In this document: positions 42,301 through 48,330 of the stretch, in pieces
Layout of the letters: the number at the start of each line of letters is the position of its first letter
Numbering within the stretch: position 1 is the first letter of the stretch
Origin: Promerops cafer
Taxonomy: Eukaryota; Chordata; Aves; Passeriformes; Nectariniidae
NCBI GenBank assembly: GCA_013398275.1
Contig: VZSE01000617.1
Span: forward strand, 62,001 to 126,000
Reading direction: 5' to 3'
DNA: 64,000 nt
Notes under the pieces: generated by a model
The model's input: the letters and a program-made list of their open reading frames with translations, nothing else
Databases searched by the model: none
What the model was told of the DNA's origin: nothing
Made by a program: the position numbers and the translations under genes

Positions 42301-45300
42301 TTCTGAAGCAAATCTACTGATAATTTTCCCTTATTCTGCTTTGCTTCACATAGTGGAGCAGTCTTCAAGAACACAAAATTTATTTATTTACAATGAAAAT
42401 AAGGCAGAAGATAAACTCTAACTGCTCCTGGGCATGAAGTGCCCTGGACTAGGAGCAGGCTGAACTAAACCCACCCTGAAATGGGTAGAGTGTGGGTATG
42501 AACTCCTCAGCATCAGCTGTGTCACACTGAATTTGCTCCTACAAAGCCAACATACTTGCTCCTGCAGGTGTTATCAGAATGATTTGCTCCTGCTTGCAGG
42601 TGTTTGGAGAGGAGGCAGTAATCTCCTCTCTTCTGCTACTTCCACTAGCAAAGGCAAAATCAGTTTGGTTAAAGTGAGATTTCCATACAATCTCAAGGTT
42701 TTCTTTTGTCTTTAAAGGAAAAAAAAAACAAAAAAATGAAACAACAAGCCCACATTAATTTTACAAGAAGGTATAATTTCAGTGTGAATAAATCAAGCCA
42801 CTTCTTATCCGAAATGGTTACATTTTTACATTTTTACTTTATCCAAAGGGCCCTTATTTTCCTTAAAAAAAGGTTCTTTGAGGATAGGAATAACTCTAAT
42901 AAACTTCCAGACTGAATTCAACTGAGACAAAATGGGCAGCATTTTTTCCTTTTTTTTTTTTTCCATCCTAGTCTTCACTGAAAACTTTAGCCAGAATTGT
43001 AATGACTTCAAAATGGAACTCATCTCATTTTTTTTTCCTGCGGTAGGAAAGCCCTTCCAATGTTTTGTGACAAAATGTTAAAAAAGTGTTTAAAAAGTTA
43101 CTAAATCTGTATAAAAACAGAGGTGTTTCTTTTTATAAATATAAGTGGAAGCCACACAAACCCAGTTTTTCTTCTGTGCATCAGAGACAGCAATGATGCA
43201 CTGAAACACCATGAAAGTTGTCCTTAGTGCCTAACTACAGCCAGATTTAACCACTGCAGTACATTTTTAACACATAGTGAAAACTTCTTATATTTATAAT
43301 GAAAATTTTATAATATCTCACCGTATCTTTTAACTTCAAATTCAGTGGAAACATTAGACATTTCATGTTGATGAAACCAGGCTTTGATTTTCCAAGTTCC
43401 AGGCCTAAAGTCCAGATTCGGCAGAAAATAGTTAATTACAATTCCTCAGATATTTTATGATGCCAACATATAAATTATCACTGAATTATAATATTTTCCT
43501 TGCTTTGATCTCATCCCTAACTAATTAATTATTGGCTTTCTTTTTTTGCTGGGAGGAGCCAGCAAAATATTTCAAAATGTCCTAGAAAACACTCAAAATA
43601 AGTATGAGGAAGTGCAAGATAACATATTTGCAAACCACTACCTTTGAAAAGTCCGTAGAAACAGAGAACTCATCGAATATTTTGTATAGCTTATCTTCAC
43701 TGAGATATCAAAATCAACCTAGCATGCCAGAAGACCCTGAATACTAAGTAAAAGCTTGACTGTTTGAAATCAGAGATAATAAATGACACTTTGCAGACTA
43801 GCCCTTTTAGAAGTGCTCCCCTGGATGTAGCCATATGTTTGAGCAGATATTTGAGCAGTTTGTTAAACTGTTCTTTACCAGGATACATGTTGCTAATTGC
43901 AGCATATTAACAGTAAATTCTGGACTCAGCTCTCCAAGATGAGGTGCTTAAAAATAAAAAGATATTGATCATACACTCAATGTGTGTCCCATGGCAAAAG
44001 AAAGACAATTTTGAAAGGCAATTCAAGAAATTCAGATGTTAAAAATCTTAATCTACATGTTTTGATGCAGAAGGCACAGCAGTAACATACTCAGCAATGT
44101 CAGGTATATCAAAGTGTTCACCAAAAACTGAGTTTATTTTCCGGTCTGACTTTTTAACCACCATTCCCTTGGAATTCTGTTGAGAAAAAAGAAACAAACA
44201 TGAAATTATGTACCAGGTGTCAAACATTTACATCCAAAAACTCAAGGTCATATACTAGTCCTATGGAAGAGAAAATGCTTTGCTTACTGTCCTACTTTAT
44301 TATTCACATATCACGTGTCTCCGTGTTTCTGATAAGGGCCAAAACTAACTACAGATATCTCTCTGTGTGCAAATACAGATTTCTGGGGAGGAGTGCCAGT
44401 TATAGTTCTGCTCTTGGATGTTCTGGACAAGTTTTCCATAGCTCCTGTGCTGAAGAAGTACTCATCAACAGTGTTTTTGCATACTTACTAGCACAGCAAC
44501 TGTAACCGTGTCTTGTGTTGGCCTCATAGCATTGTCCAGAATGAAGATCCTGTATCTGACTGTTTAACAGAAAAATAAATATGTTAAAAAATTTCTTTCT
44601 GGCCTTCCTAAATACTAATAATTGCAATCTGTAAAGTGAGTTACTGAATTTAAGATGAAACACTTTCTTCTAGTGAAAAGTCTGAGAAATTTCAAAAAAT
44701 AATTGCATTCTTCCATAGCCTTTGCATGTTTCACGACTGGATAACTTTTTGAAGCAAATTCTTAAAATTACTCAGGGAACTTCACTCTGTTTTGTATTCC
44801 TTCTGCAGTTGAGGCCTGAAACCAAACTCAAAAACTTTTTTTAACTTCCCTCTTTTGTTAATTAATTAAATTGGTAAGTAACAAAGCAGTAGCGGTCTTA
44901 AAGAACAAAGGCAACTTATTGCTGGTGTTACAAGCAGAAGCAGTAGGAGTTCAGTTTTTGGCAGATTTCTCATGAATTTTTTTTTTCCAAAGGAAAGCCA
45001 TCGTTAACCTTTTTGAACAAAAAGGAGCAGATTTTGTCTGTCTCCCTCAAAAGTGACTCTGGTTCTGGAGGCATTTCCACAGGGGTCACTGCAATGTGCA
45101 GAGCAGACCCTGCAGAAGCCCTGGCTGCCAAAACAACCAGGTCGTTATTACTTTTTCTAATCCTGTCCTTGTAACATCCATATTCAACACCTGAAGAGCA
45201 GCGTTTGTATTTTAACCTTGGGAACTTGGTGTGTATATGGGCTTATCTGTCTGGATAAAAATGTGGCCTTTCTTGGAGGATAGGAGGATGCGAGTGCTCT

Positions 45301-48300
45301 TGGCAGTCGAATAAAGCTCTTTGCTCTCAGTGACCAGTAGAACATATGGCAGATTACTCCTCTTGAACAGGTTCTGTTGTAGAGCCCCTGGCTTGACCTG
45401 AAGAGAATAAAAGGGAAAACCCCACAGAGTCAGAGATGAGCCTGGTAACTTTGGGACCATGTAGCTGGGGCCCTACAAAATCTGAAGTGCTTAAGTAATC
45501 TTATTAGCACCATTCAACAGAAGATTCGCAATTATATCTTTCTTACTGGGTATTATATCTTTCTTACTAGGTGAATATTTCTTTTAAAGTAGAAATACTC
45601 TCTAATCTTCCATTTTCATCACAGAAATACATTTTCTTCTGTCCAGTGTCAATTACTCCAGGCAGAAAACTTCAGTCTACATGCCTGTTGATTTCCATTT
45701 ACCATGTATTCTGTAATCCCTATTTATGCTAAAATCTTGCTCATGAGATTGCTGCTTTACTTCATGCAGTTTAATGTGATGCTTCTAAACATCACCCTCA
45801 ACAGGAACCTGATTTGAAATCTCAGCTGTAATAGCTTTGGGAGTAACCAACCAGAGCTAAACTGAATATTGCTGTGTGCTTTTTTTCCCAACCAAATAGC
45901 CCAAACTAATGCTACTGAACTAAATCCTGCCAGACTTAAAGAATCGTGCCAGGAGCAAATGATGCAACGTAGGATGTAAAGGATTAATCAACTTAAAAAT
46001 CTGCAGAAAGAACACAGGCTTTTGTCTGAGAGACTACACATTTTAAAGGTTTCTCCTGTTGTAATCCAAGGCATAAATGCAGCTGAAGTTTAAGTGAGGC
46101 AGAAAACCCAACAGTGATAAAACAATTAAATGTGTTTAAATTAAATTTCATTTATCACCATGTGACAAAATCTTGAGCTTGTTATATGGGCATAAAAGAA
46201 TATTCACAATCACCACTGAAATTACATTAGGCATTGTTTTATTAGCTGGTTGGGTGAATAGGGTGCTGCTGTCACTGGAATTGGTTTTGTCAGTGTCTCT
46301 CGGGATCAGTGTAGTCTCAGTTCCAGCCTATTCCAAGTAGAGATTATGTGCTTTTTATCACCAAATAAAAAAAAATTAAATCACTGTGATGGCAGGCTCA
46401 CCATTATTTTTTTCATCTCTTGGTAGCCATTATTTTGATTAAGGTTAAAGTAGATCCTCTCTGATAGGAGCTGATTTTTCTTCTCATCTTTGAAGTATGC
46501 AGTAACTTGCACAGGGCTCTGTGCCCCGTGGACTTGAACTGTTATCGTCTCATGTGTGCCCAAATGCACCACATTTGGGGCAGTAATAAGAAATCTAAAA
46601 CAACAGAAAAACAGATTGTCCAGTATGTTCAATGAATGTCCAAACAATATGAATTTTAAAGATAAAACAGGCTCTCACAAACTAGCTGAGCTTCGGACTT
46701 GTGGAGATCACCTAATCCATCACCCTTGTTAGTCGGAGTAGAGGTTAAAGAAAATAATTTTCTCTGACTGATCTCCAAATTCTGAACTGTCCCATTCAAG
46801 TCCTGTAAAACATCAATCACTCTGCACAGATGAGACAAAAACCTGCAATATGTCCCAGGGACTACCAGTGCAATTTATAACCTGGTGTAATTCAGGAAGG
46901 CTCTATAAACTCAAATTTCTGAAACAGAACGAGGCCATGCATTGAAAGACAATGAATACATATTCATAAATACACAATTAATGCTACAGAGTTATGTATC
47001 TTCATGTAGTAGCACCCACATTATTCCAGTTTATGCTTTAGTGTCTCAGGAGGTATCAATTCCCTATATAACCATATGTATGGGGTTACAAGTAGCTGAT
47101 CTTCCTTGCAATATCACTGTGAAATGTTGCAAATGAGAGATCACAGAAGGTAAGACCACATCCCTGGGAAAGGCTGAGTTGGAGGCTAAACTGGTTGGGA
47201 TTTATGGTTTTTTCCTCTTTATTATTTTCCTTCATTCTTAGCCCTACTCTGGTGCTTCTTAGTAATTGATTTCATGACCTTTGAAATGCAGATCATTATC
47301 CTTGCTCTCATTTTTTTCAAGTCCATTTTACACAAAATGATTTTACAAAAATCAGAGAACTGTGTGAAGAGCCAAGTCCTGTCTCTTCACCTGTGATGTC
47401 ACATAGACTAAGAACAGTTCTGAGCTCAAGACAGGTGCTTTTGGAAAATGAATATTCTGCAGAAGACTTCTAAAATGAAAGGCGAATGATTTTGCTGTTA
47501 TCAGAAAGGGTTGGCTGAACTACTTTTTTATTAAAAAAAAAAGTTTCTTCTTTCTTAATGTATAAAATGAAAGGTAAGGTATAGAAATCAGGGAATAAAG
47601 CTGACATTTAATTTCATTCACTCGGAATCTGTTGGCTCTTGCAAAAGGTGACACAAGGCCTGGCTTATATGTAAATCTCCACTGAAACAGAGGATAAATA
47701 CAGAATACTGAAGGTCTCCCAGAAGTGAAACCTTTGCTTTCTGCAATGTATAAATCAATTACAGAGGTTTTTTCCCCAAGATTTTTTCAATCCAATAAAT
47801 GTCACAAATGATAGATGAGCAAACAGCAATAAGAGAGTGAACAACATGCTTTAGTAGTACATTTCTAATCAGTTCCTGAGAGAAGATTTCTTCCTTAAAA
47901 GGACAGTTTTAAGCTATTTAAGGTTACACAAATTTTCAGTGGTCCAAGAAACTGGCTTTTTTGATTCACTATCGAGAGACAGTATTTCCTACCTTCACTT
48001 TCAAGGGCTTTGTTAGGATTGAAGTATTTGTAGTAAAATATACTTACGATGGTGCTTGTTGTGTATTGGACAGCAGTGAACAAAAGCTCATCAACAATAC
48101 CAGCCTTTCCATTGGAAAACTCTACAACATCTGCAAAAGAGAAGCACCAAAGAGCCACCGTCAATCCAGGTGCTGGCTGTAGGAAATGGGCTGACAGCAC
48201 ATTGCAGCAAATGATGTTGCCTGTCCTGGTTATTTATTAATAACTTGCAAAACTGTGCAAGCAATAGCGATGGACATGCTGCTGGTGCACAGAGTAATAG

Positions 48301-48315
48301 CCTAGGGAGAAACAT
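6918..48315 (-). CDS. Complement component C4-type gene, 41 exons, complete
   Basis: C4 is the thioester plasma protein of the classical and lectin pathways: C1s/MASP-2 release C4a, and C4b attaches covalently to targets and forms the C4bC2a convertase. Forty exons (2-41) have consensus borders and fully consistent phases; with the proposed exon 1 they give 1,685 residues with no internal stop. Landmarks (numbering assumes exon 1): signal peptide about 1-21; macroglobulin domains to about 650; RRQKR processing site ending 664; C4a 665-742; thioester GCAEQ 991-995; isotype residue Asp1107; acidic tyrosine segment 1362-1373; RSRRKR site ending 1398; gamma chain of 287 residues with C345C domain. 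The sequence resembles C4 rather than C3 or C5: the alpha/gamma processing site, C4a pattern, AMNSYDLGC and GGEMREEEL are C4 traits. Oddities: Ala replaces Gly in the thioester motif; the gene spans 41 kb with AT-rich introns; its neighbour is stomatin-like. It could be the classical C4 or a second C4 paralogue. Confidence 0.97.
8210..8342 (-). CDS. C4: C4 exon 40 (C345C domain)
   Basis: Residues about 1596-1640. Acceptor cccacag, donor AACAA|gtaagt. It encodes RQFLSRSTCKLNIVPGKRYL and LMGRDGQT, matching human [26 protein letters not shown]. Confidence 0.95.
8343..11623 (-). other. C4 intron 39 (3.3 kb)
   Basis: The largest C4 intron. It holds a run of about 20 A (9112-9131) and AT-rich unique sequence. 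I found no exon or recognised mobile element. Confidence 0.7.
11624..11707 (-). CDS. C4: C4 exon 39 (C345C domain)
   Basis: Residues about 1568-1596. Acceptor tgttgcag, donor GCAT|gtaagta. It encodes AYEVEILNSTEKNVFDYYEA and KIHKILKA, matching human FQVKVL...FRLFETKITQVL. NST is a possible N-glycosylation site. Confidence 0.93.
12416..12508 (-). CDS. C4: C4 exon 38 (C345C domain)
   Basis: Residues about 1537-1568. Acceptor ccctccag, donor TATG|gtaaggc. It encodes PCPRQKSTFSKALTQTTR, then VSFVCYQPTADY, equivalent to human CPRQRRALERGL...MKFACYYPRVEYG. Confidence 0.93.
12879..12968 (-). CDS. C4: C4 exon 37 (gamma chain)
   Basis: Residues about 1507-1537. Acceptor gtccacag, donor GAAG|gtaagg. 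It encodes RRCSVFYSAPKHSAMLSK, then LCHATVCQCAE. Human C4 has [30 protein letters not shown]. Confidence 0.96.
13941..14049 (-). CDS. C4: C4 exon 36 (gamma chain)
   Basis: Residues about 1471-1507. Acceptor cctccag, donor CCTG|gtaagg. It encodes PDPDCISFGAKQINPMG, then LVQPANAILYDFYNP, matching human VGLVQPASATLYDYYNP. Confidence 0.96.
14662..14736 (-). CDS. C4: C4 exon 35 (gamma chain)
   Basis: Residues about 1446-1470, phase 0 at both ends. Acceptor cctgcag, donor GAG|gtaagc. It encodes LVTASDRYIQHFEYQKGRVL and LYFGE, matching human LTSLSDRYVSHFE...VLLYFDS. Confidence 0.94.
15212..15316. repeat. (TCTA)n microsatellite with one N
   Basis: About 26 tetranucleotide units broken at 15271-15276 by ATCTGN. 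The ATCTG that follows the first half also follows the second half, where unique sequence begins. It lies in C4 intron 34. Confidence 0.95.
15419..15506 (-). CDS. C4: C4 exon 34 (gamma chain)
   Basis: Residues about 1416-1445. Reading phase requires the acceptor cataaag at 15507, giving STGPKAPKMSLVDLTLLSGL. A better-looking cacag acceptor 8 nt downstream would break the frame. Human has [22 protein letters not shown] here. Donor CAG|gttaga. Confidence 0.88.
15507..17166 (-). other. C4 intron 33
   Basis: About 1.7 kb of AT-rich sequence between two gamma-chain exons. Open frames here resemble nothing I know. Confidence 0.65.
17167..17335 (-). CDS. C4: C4 exon 33 (acidic segment and alpha/gamma processing site)
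   Basis: Residues about 1360-1416. Acceptor acctccag, donor TCAG|gtaggt. It encodes EAEYSDENDDYEDL, an acidic tyrosine-rich stretch where human C4 is tyrosine-sulfated (human EDYEDYEYDEL). Next come NST, a possible glycosylation site, and RSRRKR. The RSRRKR site is the furin-type cut that frees the gamma chain (human RRNRRRR). The exon then runs DVTTPSKTESLQYEVCV. An alpha/gamma site is specific to C4 and absent from C3 and C5. Confidence 0.96.
18086..18179 (-). CDS. C4: C4 exon 32 (alpha chain)
   Basis: Residues about 1329-1360. Acceptor catcttag, donor TCTG|gtaagt. It encodes ILKMYWSPELKNNTCNDLIL, then TVEVEGSLKYS, matching human [25 protein letters not shown]. NNT is a conserved glycosylation sequon position. 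Confidence 0.94.
18641..18700 (-). CDS. C4: C4 exon 31 (alpha chain, MG8 region)
   Basis: Residues about 1309-1328. A 60-nt exon, phase 0 at both ends, acceptor tttgcag, donor AGT|gtaagc. It encodes FELGRKLEVSVHGKGNGTMS, matching human [21 protein letters not shown]. Confidence 0.92.
19302..19460 (-). CDS. C4: C4 exon 30 (CUB domain region)
   Basis: Residues about 1256-1308. Acceptor cacctag, donor GAG|gtattc. It encodes DTVVALEALSAYSIQTLNPA, later TPGRQNYYSIVL and EFQKQLE. Human has [21 protein letters not shown] here. Confidence 0.94.
19922..20088 (-). CDS. C4: C4 exon 29 (end of thioester domain)
   Basis: Residues about 1200-1255. Acceptor tcttgcag, donor CAG|gtgcct. It encodes VETTAYALLQTLLLEDMEYA, then TWLTERRSYGGGYCSTQ. 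The ETTAYALL and GG(Y/F).STQ motifs are family hallmarks. Confidence 0.96.
21034..21202 (-). CDS. C4: C4 exon 28 (thioester domain)
   Basis: Residues about 1144-1200. Acceptor ttcacag, donor GAAG|gtattg. It encodes ARVITGAVAYMKNQF, then YSTVITAYALTLVQS. Human has HAAAITAYALTLTKAP here. Confidence 0.94.
21532..21627 (-). CDS. C4: C4 exon 27 (thioester domain)
   Basis: Residues about 1112-1143. A 96-nt exon, phase 0 at both ends, acceptor ctttcag, donor GTG|gtagga. It encodes [20 protein letters not shown], matching human [22 protein letters not shown]. Confidence 0.95.
22509..22685 (+). repeat. Degenerate CR1 3' end, plus orientation
   Basis: It resembles the CR1 3' end: ACAGGTTACCCAGA, GAGACTCAGCTGGACATGGT, GTTTGGACTAGATGAGCTC and a decayed tail. 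It is older than the element at 1428. Located in C4 intron 26. Confidence 0.65.
22989..23145 (-). CDS. C4: C4 exon 26 (isotype-determining residue)
   Basis: Residues about 1059-1111. Acceptor cctgcacg-side gcag, donor CAG|gtaggt. It encodes LTAFIVKVL, then SEQQADGSFHDHHPVLDRSM and Q. The codon at 23001-23003 is GAC, Asp, in the place where human C4A has Asp (PCPVLD) and C4B has His (LSPVIH). Asp favours direct attack on the thioester by amino groups. Two His residues sit just before it (HDHHP). Confidence 0.96.
23562..23637 (-). CDS. C4: C4 exon 25 (thioester domain)
   Basis: Residues about 1034-1059. Acceptor catgcag, donor GTATG|gtaagt. It encodes YTRLLEFQKEDGSYGAFKST and PSSV, completing W with exon 26. 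Human has [25 protein letters not shown]. Confidence 0.95.
23638..25133 (-). other. C4 intron 24 (1.5 kb)
   Basis: No exon or clear mobile element was recognised. It is AT-rich unique sequence with short open frames only. Confidence 0.65.
25134..25337 (-). CDS. C4: C4 exon 24 (thioester motif)
   Basis: Residues about 966-1034. Acceptor aacaacag-type, donor AAAG|gtaggc. It encodes LSLSGVEKLIQVPTGCAEQT, then MVKMAPAVYAMEYLDASEQW. The thioester motif at 25249-25263 reads Gly-Cys-Ala-Glu-Gln, where C3 and C4 normally have Gly-Cys-Gly-Glu-Gln. The Cys and Gln that form the bond are both kept, unlike C5, where both are lost. Confidence 0.97.
25856..25866. other. Assembly gap (11 N)
   Basis: A run of 11 N in C4 intron 23, flanked on both sides by G-rich sequence. 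Confidence 1.
25867..25900. repeat. G-rich tract beside the gap
   Basis: A run of about 12 G followed by TGGGGGTGGGGG. With four or more G runs it is a potential G-quadruplex on the plus strand. Confidence 0.85.
25957..25972. repeat. (TA)n dinucleotide repeat
   Basis: About eight TA units in C4 intron 23. Confidence 0.85.
26434..26514 (-). CDS. C4: C4 exon 23 (alpha chain)
   Basis: Residues about 939-966. Acceptor tttacag, donor AAAG|gtaaat. It encodes KSHTVDLNRPSNMVPGSDSH and VLVSLK. Human has [24 protein letters not shown] here. Confidence 0.92.
26973..27024 (-). CDS. C4: C4 exon 22 (alpha chain)
   Basis: Residues about 922-939. A 52-nt exon, acceptor ttgtgcag, donor GACC|gtaagt. It encodes AEGVLQREEETICINSD, matching human KEGAIHREELVYELNPLD. 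Confidence 0.92.
28286..28498 (-). CDS. C4: C4 exon 21 (MG7 region)
   Basis: Residues about 851-921, phase 0 at both ends. Acceptor ccccacag, donor GTG|gtatgt. It encodes VTVKMDAVKGLCTAETTAKA, then FFSVVPLTVGEIPITIIAFD. Human has VHVSPVEGLCLAGG...FSVVPTAAAAVSLKVVA. Confidence 0.95.
29330..29469 (-). CDS. C4: C4 exon 20 (alpha chain)
   Basis: Residues about 804-850. Acceptor caccccag, donor CAG|gtagtg. It encodes FCVADPHTFAVFKDFFVSLR, then LPYSVRRHEQLEIKAVVYNY. The Cys in FCVA matches the human LCVAT cysteine, which is disulfide-linked to the beta chain. Confidence 0.96.
30402..30472 (-). CDS. C4: C4 exon 19 (alpha chain)
   Basis: Residues about 780-804. Acceptor gtttttag, donor AAAG|gtataa. 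It encodes VKNFAPDSITTWEVQAISIS and PEK, matching human [20 protein letters not shown]. Confidence 0.95.
30699..30810 (-). CDS. C4: C4 exon 18 (alpha' N-terminus)
   Basis: Residues about 743-780. Acceptor ttttgcag, donor CACAG|gtatgg. It encodes YNEHEELFDETSVSLRSYFP, then ESWWWSFEEVESPGKH. This is the acidic N-terminus of the alpha' chain exposed after C4a release, needed in human C4 for C2 binding. Confidence 0.95.
31192..31218. repeat. Poly-T/poly-G tract
   Basis: About eight T followed by about 13 G, then TGGGGGGG. Located in C4 intron 17; possible G-quadruplex. Confidence 0.85.
31614..31814 (-). CDS. C4: C4 exon 17 (C4a anaphylatoxin)
   Basis: Residues about 676-743. Acceptor ctattgcag, donor CGAC|gtaaag. 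It encodes SRYQNTALLKCCQDGMKLNP, then SCAKRLAKVSG, QECRNAFQDCC and VGLAR. It has the six-cysteine anaphylatoxin pattern (CC, C, C, CC). The GLAR end is the C1s/MASP-2 cut (human GLQR). Acceptor choice gives 22 residues between the RRQKR site and the first CC, the same as human C4. A second acceptor 30 nt upstream would keep the frame. Confidence 0.95.
32663..32734 (-). CDS. C4: C4 exon 16 (beta/alpha processing site)
   Basis: Residues about 652-676. A 72-nt exon with acceptor gccttcccag and donor ATTG|gtatgc. It encodes YKCLQGTRRQKR, the furin-type site between beta and alpha chains (human TTRKKR), then SLDFQKKMSGI, the start of C4a (human NVNFQKAINEK). Confidence 0.93.
33108..33234 (-). CDS. 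C4: C4 exon 15 (end of beta chain)
   Basis: Residues about 610-652. Acceptor tttggcag, donor GAAG|gtaagt. It encodes [20 protein letters not shown], then VQVFTDVGLAF. Human C4 has [31 protein letters not shown]. Confidence 0.97.
33662..33811 (-). CDS. C4: C4 exon 14 (beta chain, MG6)
   Basis: Residues about 560-609, phase 0 at both ends. Acceptor atttag, donor AAG|gtaaga. It encodes IKVRTEKDTYEPTDHINLQI, then KVALAVVDKAVFIL, matching human ALVALGALDTALYA. Confidence 0.94.
33812..35152 (-). other. C4 intron 13 (1.3 kb)
   Basis: AT-rich unique sequence. No exon or mobile element was recognised. Confidence 0.65.
35153..35344 (-). CDS. C4: C4 exon 13 (beta chain)
   Basis: Residues about 496-559. 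Acceptor ccttgcag, donor AAAG|gtgctt. It encodes VVAKGQAELLGRVPSSSKVI, then MVPAFRFLAYYF and VDVKDVCEGK. CEGK holds the beta-chain cysteine that pairs with the alpha chain. The frame stays open 38 codons past the donor, but homology and exon 14 show that this is intron. Confidence 0.93.
35345..36940 (-). other. C4 intron 12 (1.6 kb), with CR1
   Basis: Holds the minus-orientation CR1 at about 36408-36880. The rest is unique. Confidence 0.7.
36408..36880 (-). repeat. CR1 LINE fragment, minus orientation
   Basis: Reverse-complement CR1 text: GCAGAATCACAGAAATAAT, GGAAAGGACCTGTGGAGGTC, CTAGTCCAGC, and later AACACCAATCATCC and CCCTTTGCTGGACCCCCTT. Length about 470 nt, moderately diverged. Confidence 0.85.
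36941..37138 (-). CDS. C4: C4 exon 12 (beta chain)
   Basis: Residues about 430-495, phase 0 at both ends. Acceptor cctgacag, donor ATG|gtaaac. It encodes SPNYLSISIPHTIVAPGDTL, then GNIGYFYYM, matching human [21 protein letters not shown]...FSHYYYMIL. Confidence 0.94.
37882..38049 (-). CDS. C4: C4 exon 11 (beta chain)
   Basis: Residues about 374-429, phase 0 at both ends. Acceptor ttcaatag, donor AAAG|gtaaag. It encodes ASATLVDGAPAAFLFVTATV, later REGLVSISFDIPRDAEMLEI. Its acceptor is preceded by a run of 24 T. Confidence 0.92.
38056..38079. repeat. Poly-A run (poly-T on the C4 strand)
   Basis: 24 A on the plus strand, directly before the acceptor of C4 exon 11, where it serves as an unusually long pyrimidine tract. 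Confidence 0.9.
38822..38937 (-). CDS. C4: C4 exon 10 (beta chain)
   Basis: Residues about 335-373. Acceptor attaacag, donor GTG|gtatgt. It encodes [20 protein letters not shown], then VDLSNTKKYFVPGAPFSVV. Human C4 has [36 protein letters not shown], so this exon is strong evidence for C4 identity. Confidence 0.97.
39261..39384 (-). CDS. C4: C4 exon 9 (beta chain)
   Basis: Residues about 294-334. Acceptor gttttag, donor GCAA|gtgagt. It encodes IQNGKGRVTLSTPLLEEKLR, then LEGFHLYVAVTTVET. Human has GLRLYVAAAIIESP here. Confidence 0.93.
39563..39668 (-). CDS. C4: C4 exon 8 (beta chain)
   Basis: Residues about 258-293. Acceptor ttccaaag, donor CCA|gtaagt. It encodes HSYGKEIQGAAYVRFGIIDE, matching human [20 protein letters not shown]. 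Confidence 0.95.
39669..42079 (-). other. C4 intron 7 (2.4 kb)
   Basis: No exon was recognised. Mostly AT-rich unique sequence with a T run at 39960-39973. Confidence 0.65.
42080..42167 (-). CDS. C4: C4 exon 7 (beta chain)
   Basis: Residues about 229-257. Acceptor tcatgcag, donor CAAA|gtaggt. It encodes LPSFEVKLIPLHPYYHIW, then FVFDIEA. Human has VLPNFEVKITPGKPYI. Confidence 0.93.
43322..43404 (-). CDS. C4: C4 exon 6 (beta chain)
   Basis: Residues about 201-228. Acceptor actttag, donor TACG|gtgaga. It encodes PGTWKIKAWFHQHEMSNVST and EFEVKRY, matching human [27 protein letters not shown]. Confidence 0.95.
44091..44176 (-). CDS. C4: C4 exon 5 (beta chain)
   Basis: Residues about 173-201. 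Acceptor ctcaacag, donor CTGA|gtatgt. It encodes NSKGMVVKKSDRKINSVFGE and HFDIPDIA, matching human [30 protein letters not shown]. Confidence 0.95.
44489..44559 (-). CDS. C4: C4 exon 4 (beta chain)
   Basis: Residues about 149-172. Acceptor ttaaacag, donor CTA|gtaagt. It encodes RYRIFILDNAMRPTQDTVTV and AVL, matching human [23 protein letters not shown]. Confidence 0.96.
45217..45397 (-). CDS. C4: C4 exon 3 (beta chain, MG1-MG2)
   Basis: Residues about 89-148. Acceptor tctcttcag, donor CAAG|gttaaa. It encodes VKPGALQQNLFKRSNLPYVL, then GHIFIQTDKPIYTPSSQ. The (I/F)QTDKPIY.P motif is a hallmark of the C3/C4/C5/A2M family. Confidence 0.96.
45531..45572. repeat. 21-bp tandem duplication
   Basis: Two copies of ATTATATCTTTCTTACTRGG plus T, differing at one base, in C4 intron 2. 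Confidence 0.85.
46402..46594 (-). CDS. C4: C4 exon 2 (mature N-terminus, MG1)
   Basis: Residues about 24-88. Acceptor gttttag, donor ATG|gtgagc. It encodes FLITAPNVVHLGTHETITVQ, later AQSPVQVTAYF, matching human [20 protein letters not shown]. Confidence 0.94.
46595..48244 (-). other. C4 intron 1 (1.65 kb)
   Basis: Lies between the proposed exon 1 and exon 2. It includes the exon-like segment at 48050-48132. Confidence 0.5.
48245..48315 (-). CDS. C4: Proposed C4 exon 1 (signal peptide)
   Basis: From ATG at 48313-48315 it encodes a hydrophobic leader beginning MFLPRLLLCAPAACP and continuing SLLLAQFC, with a split Lys codon that joins exon 2 in phase. This gives 24 residues before FLITAP, against 22 before LLLFSP in human C4. 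The start has A at -3. The donor (GCAA|gttatt) is weak, so an unseen exon 1 elsewhere upstream remains possible. Confidence 0.55.
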
Positions 48316-48330
48316 TCTGGACTAAGTCAC

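Noticed and set aside
47895..48200. 101-codon minus-strand frame as C4 exon 1
   Set aside because: Its gtaagt donor is in the wrong phase for exon 2, which would meet a stop soon after.
6918..48315. Assignment to C3 or C5
   Set aside because: An RSRRKR alpha/gamma site, the C4a pattern, [18 protein letters not shown] and the PVLD isotype motif fit C4. C3 and C5 lack the second processing site, and C5 has lost both thioester residues.
6918..48315. C4 pseudogene
   Set aside because: All 41 exons join in phase with no stop or frameshift, and processing sites and cysteines are kept.
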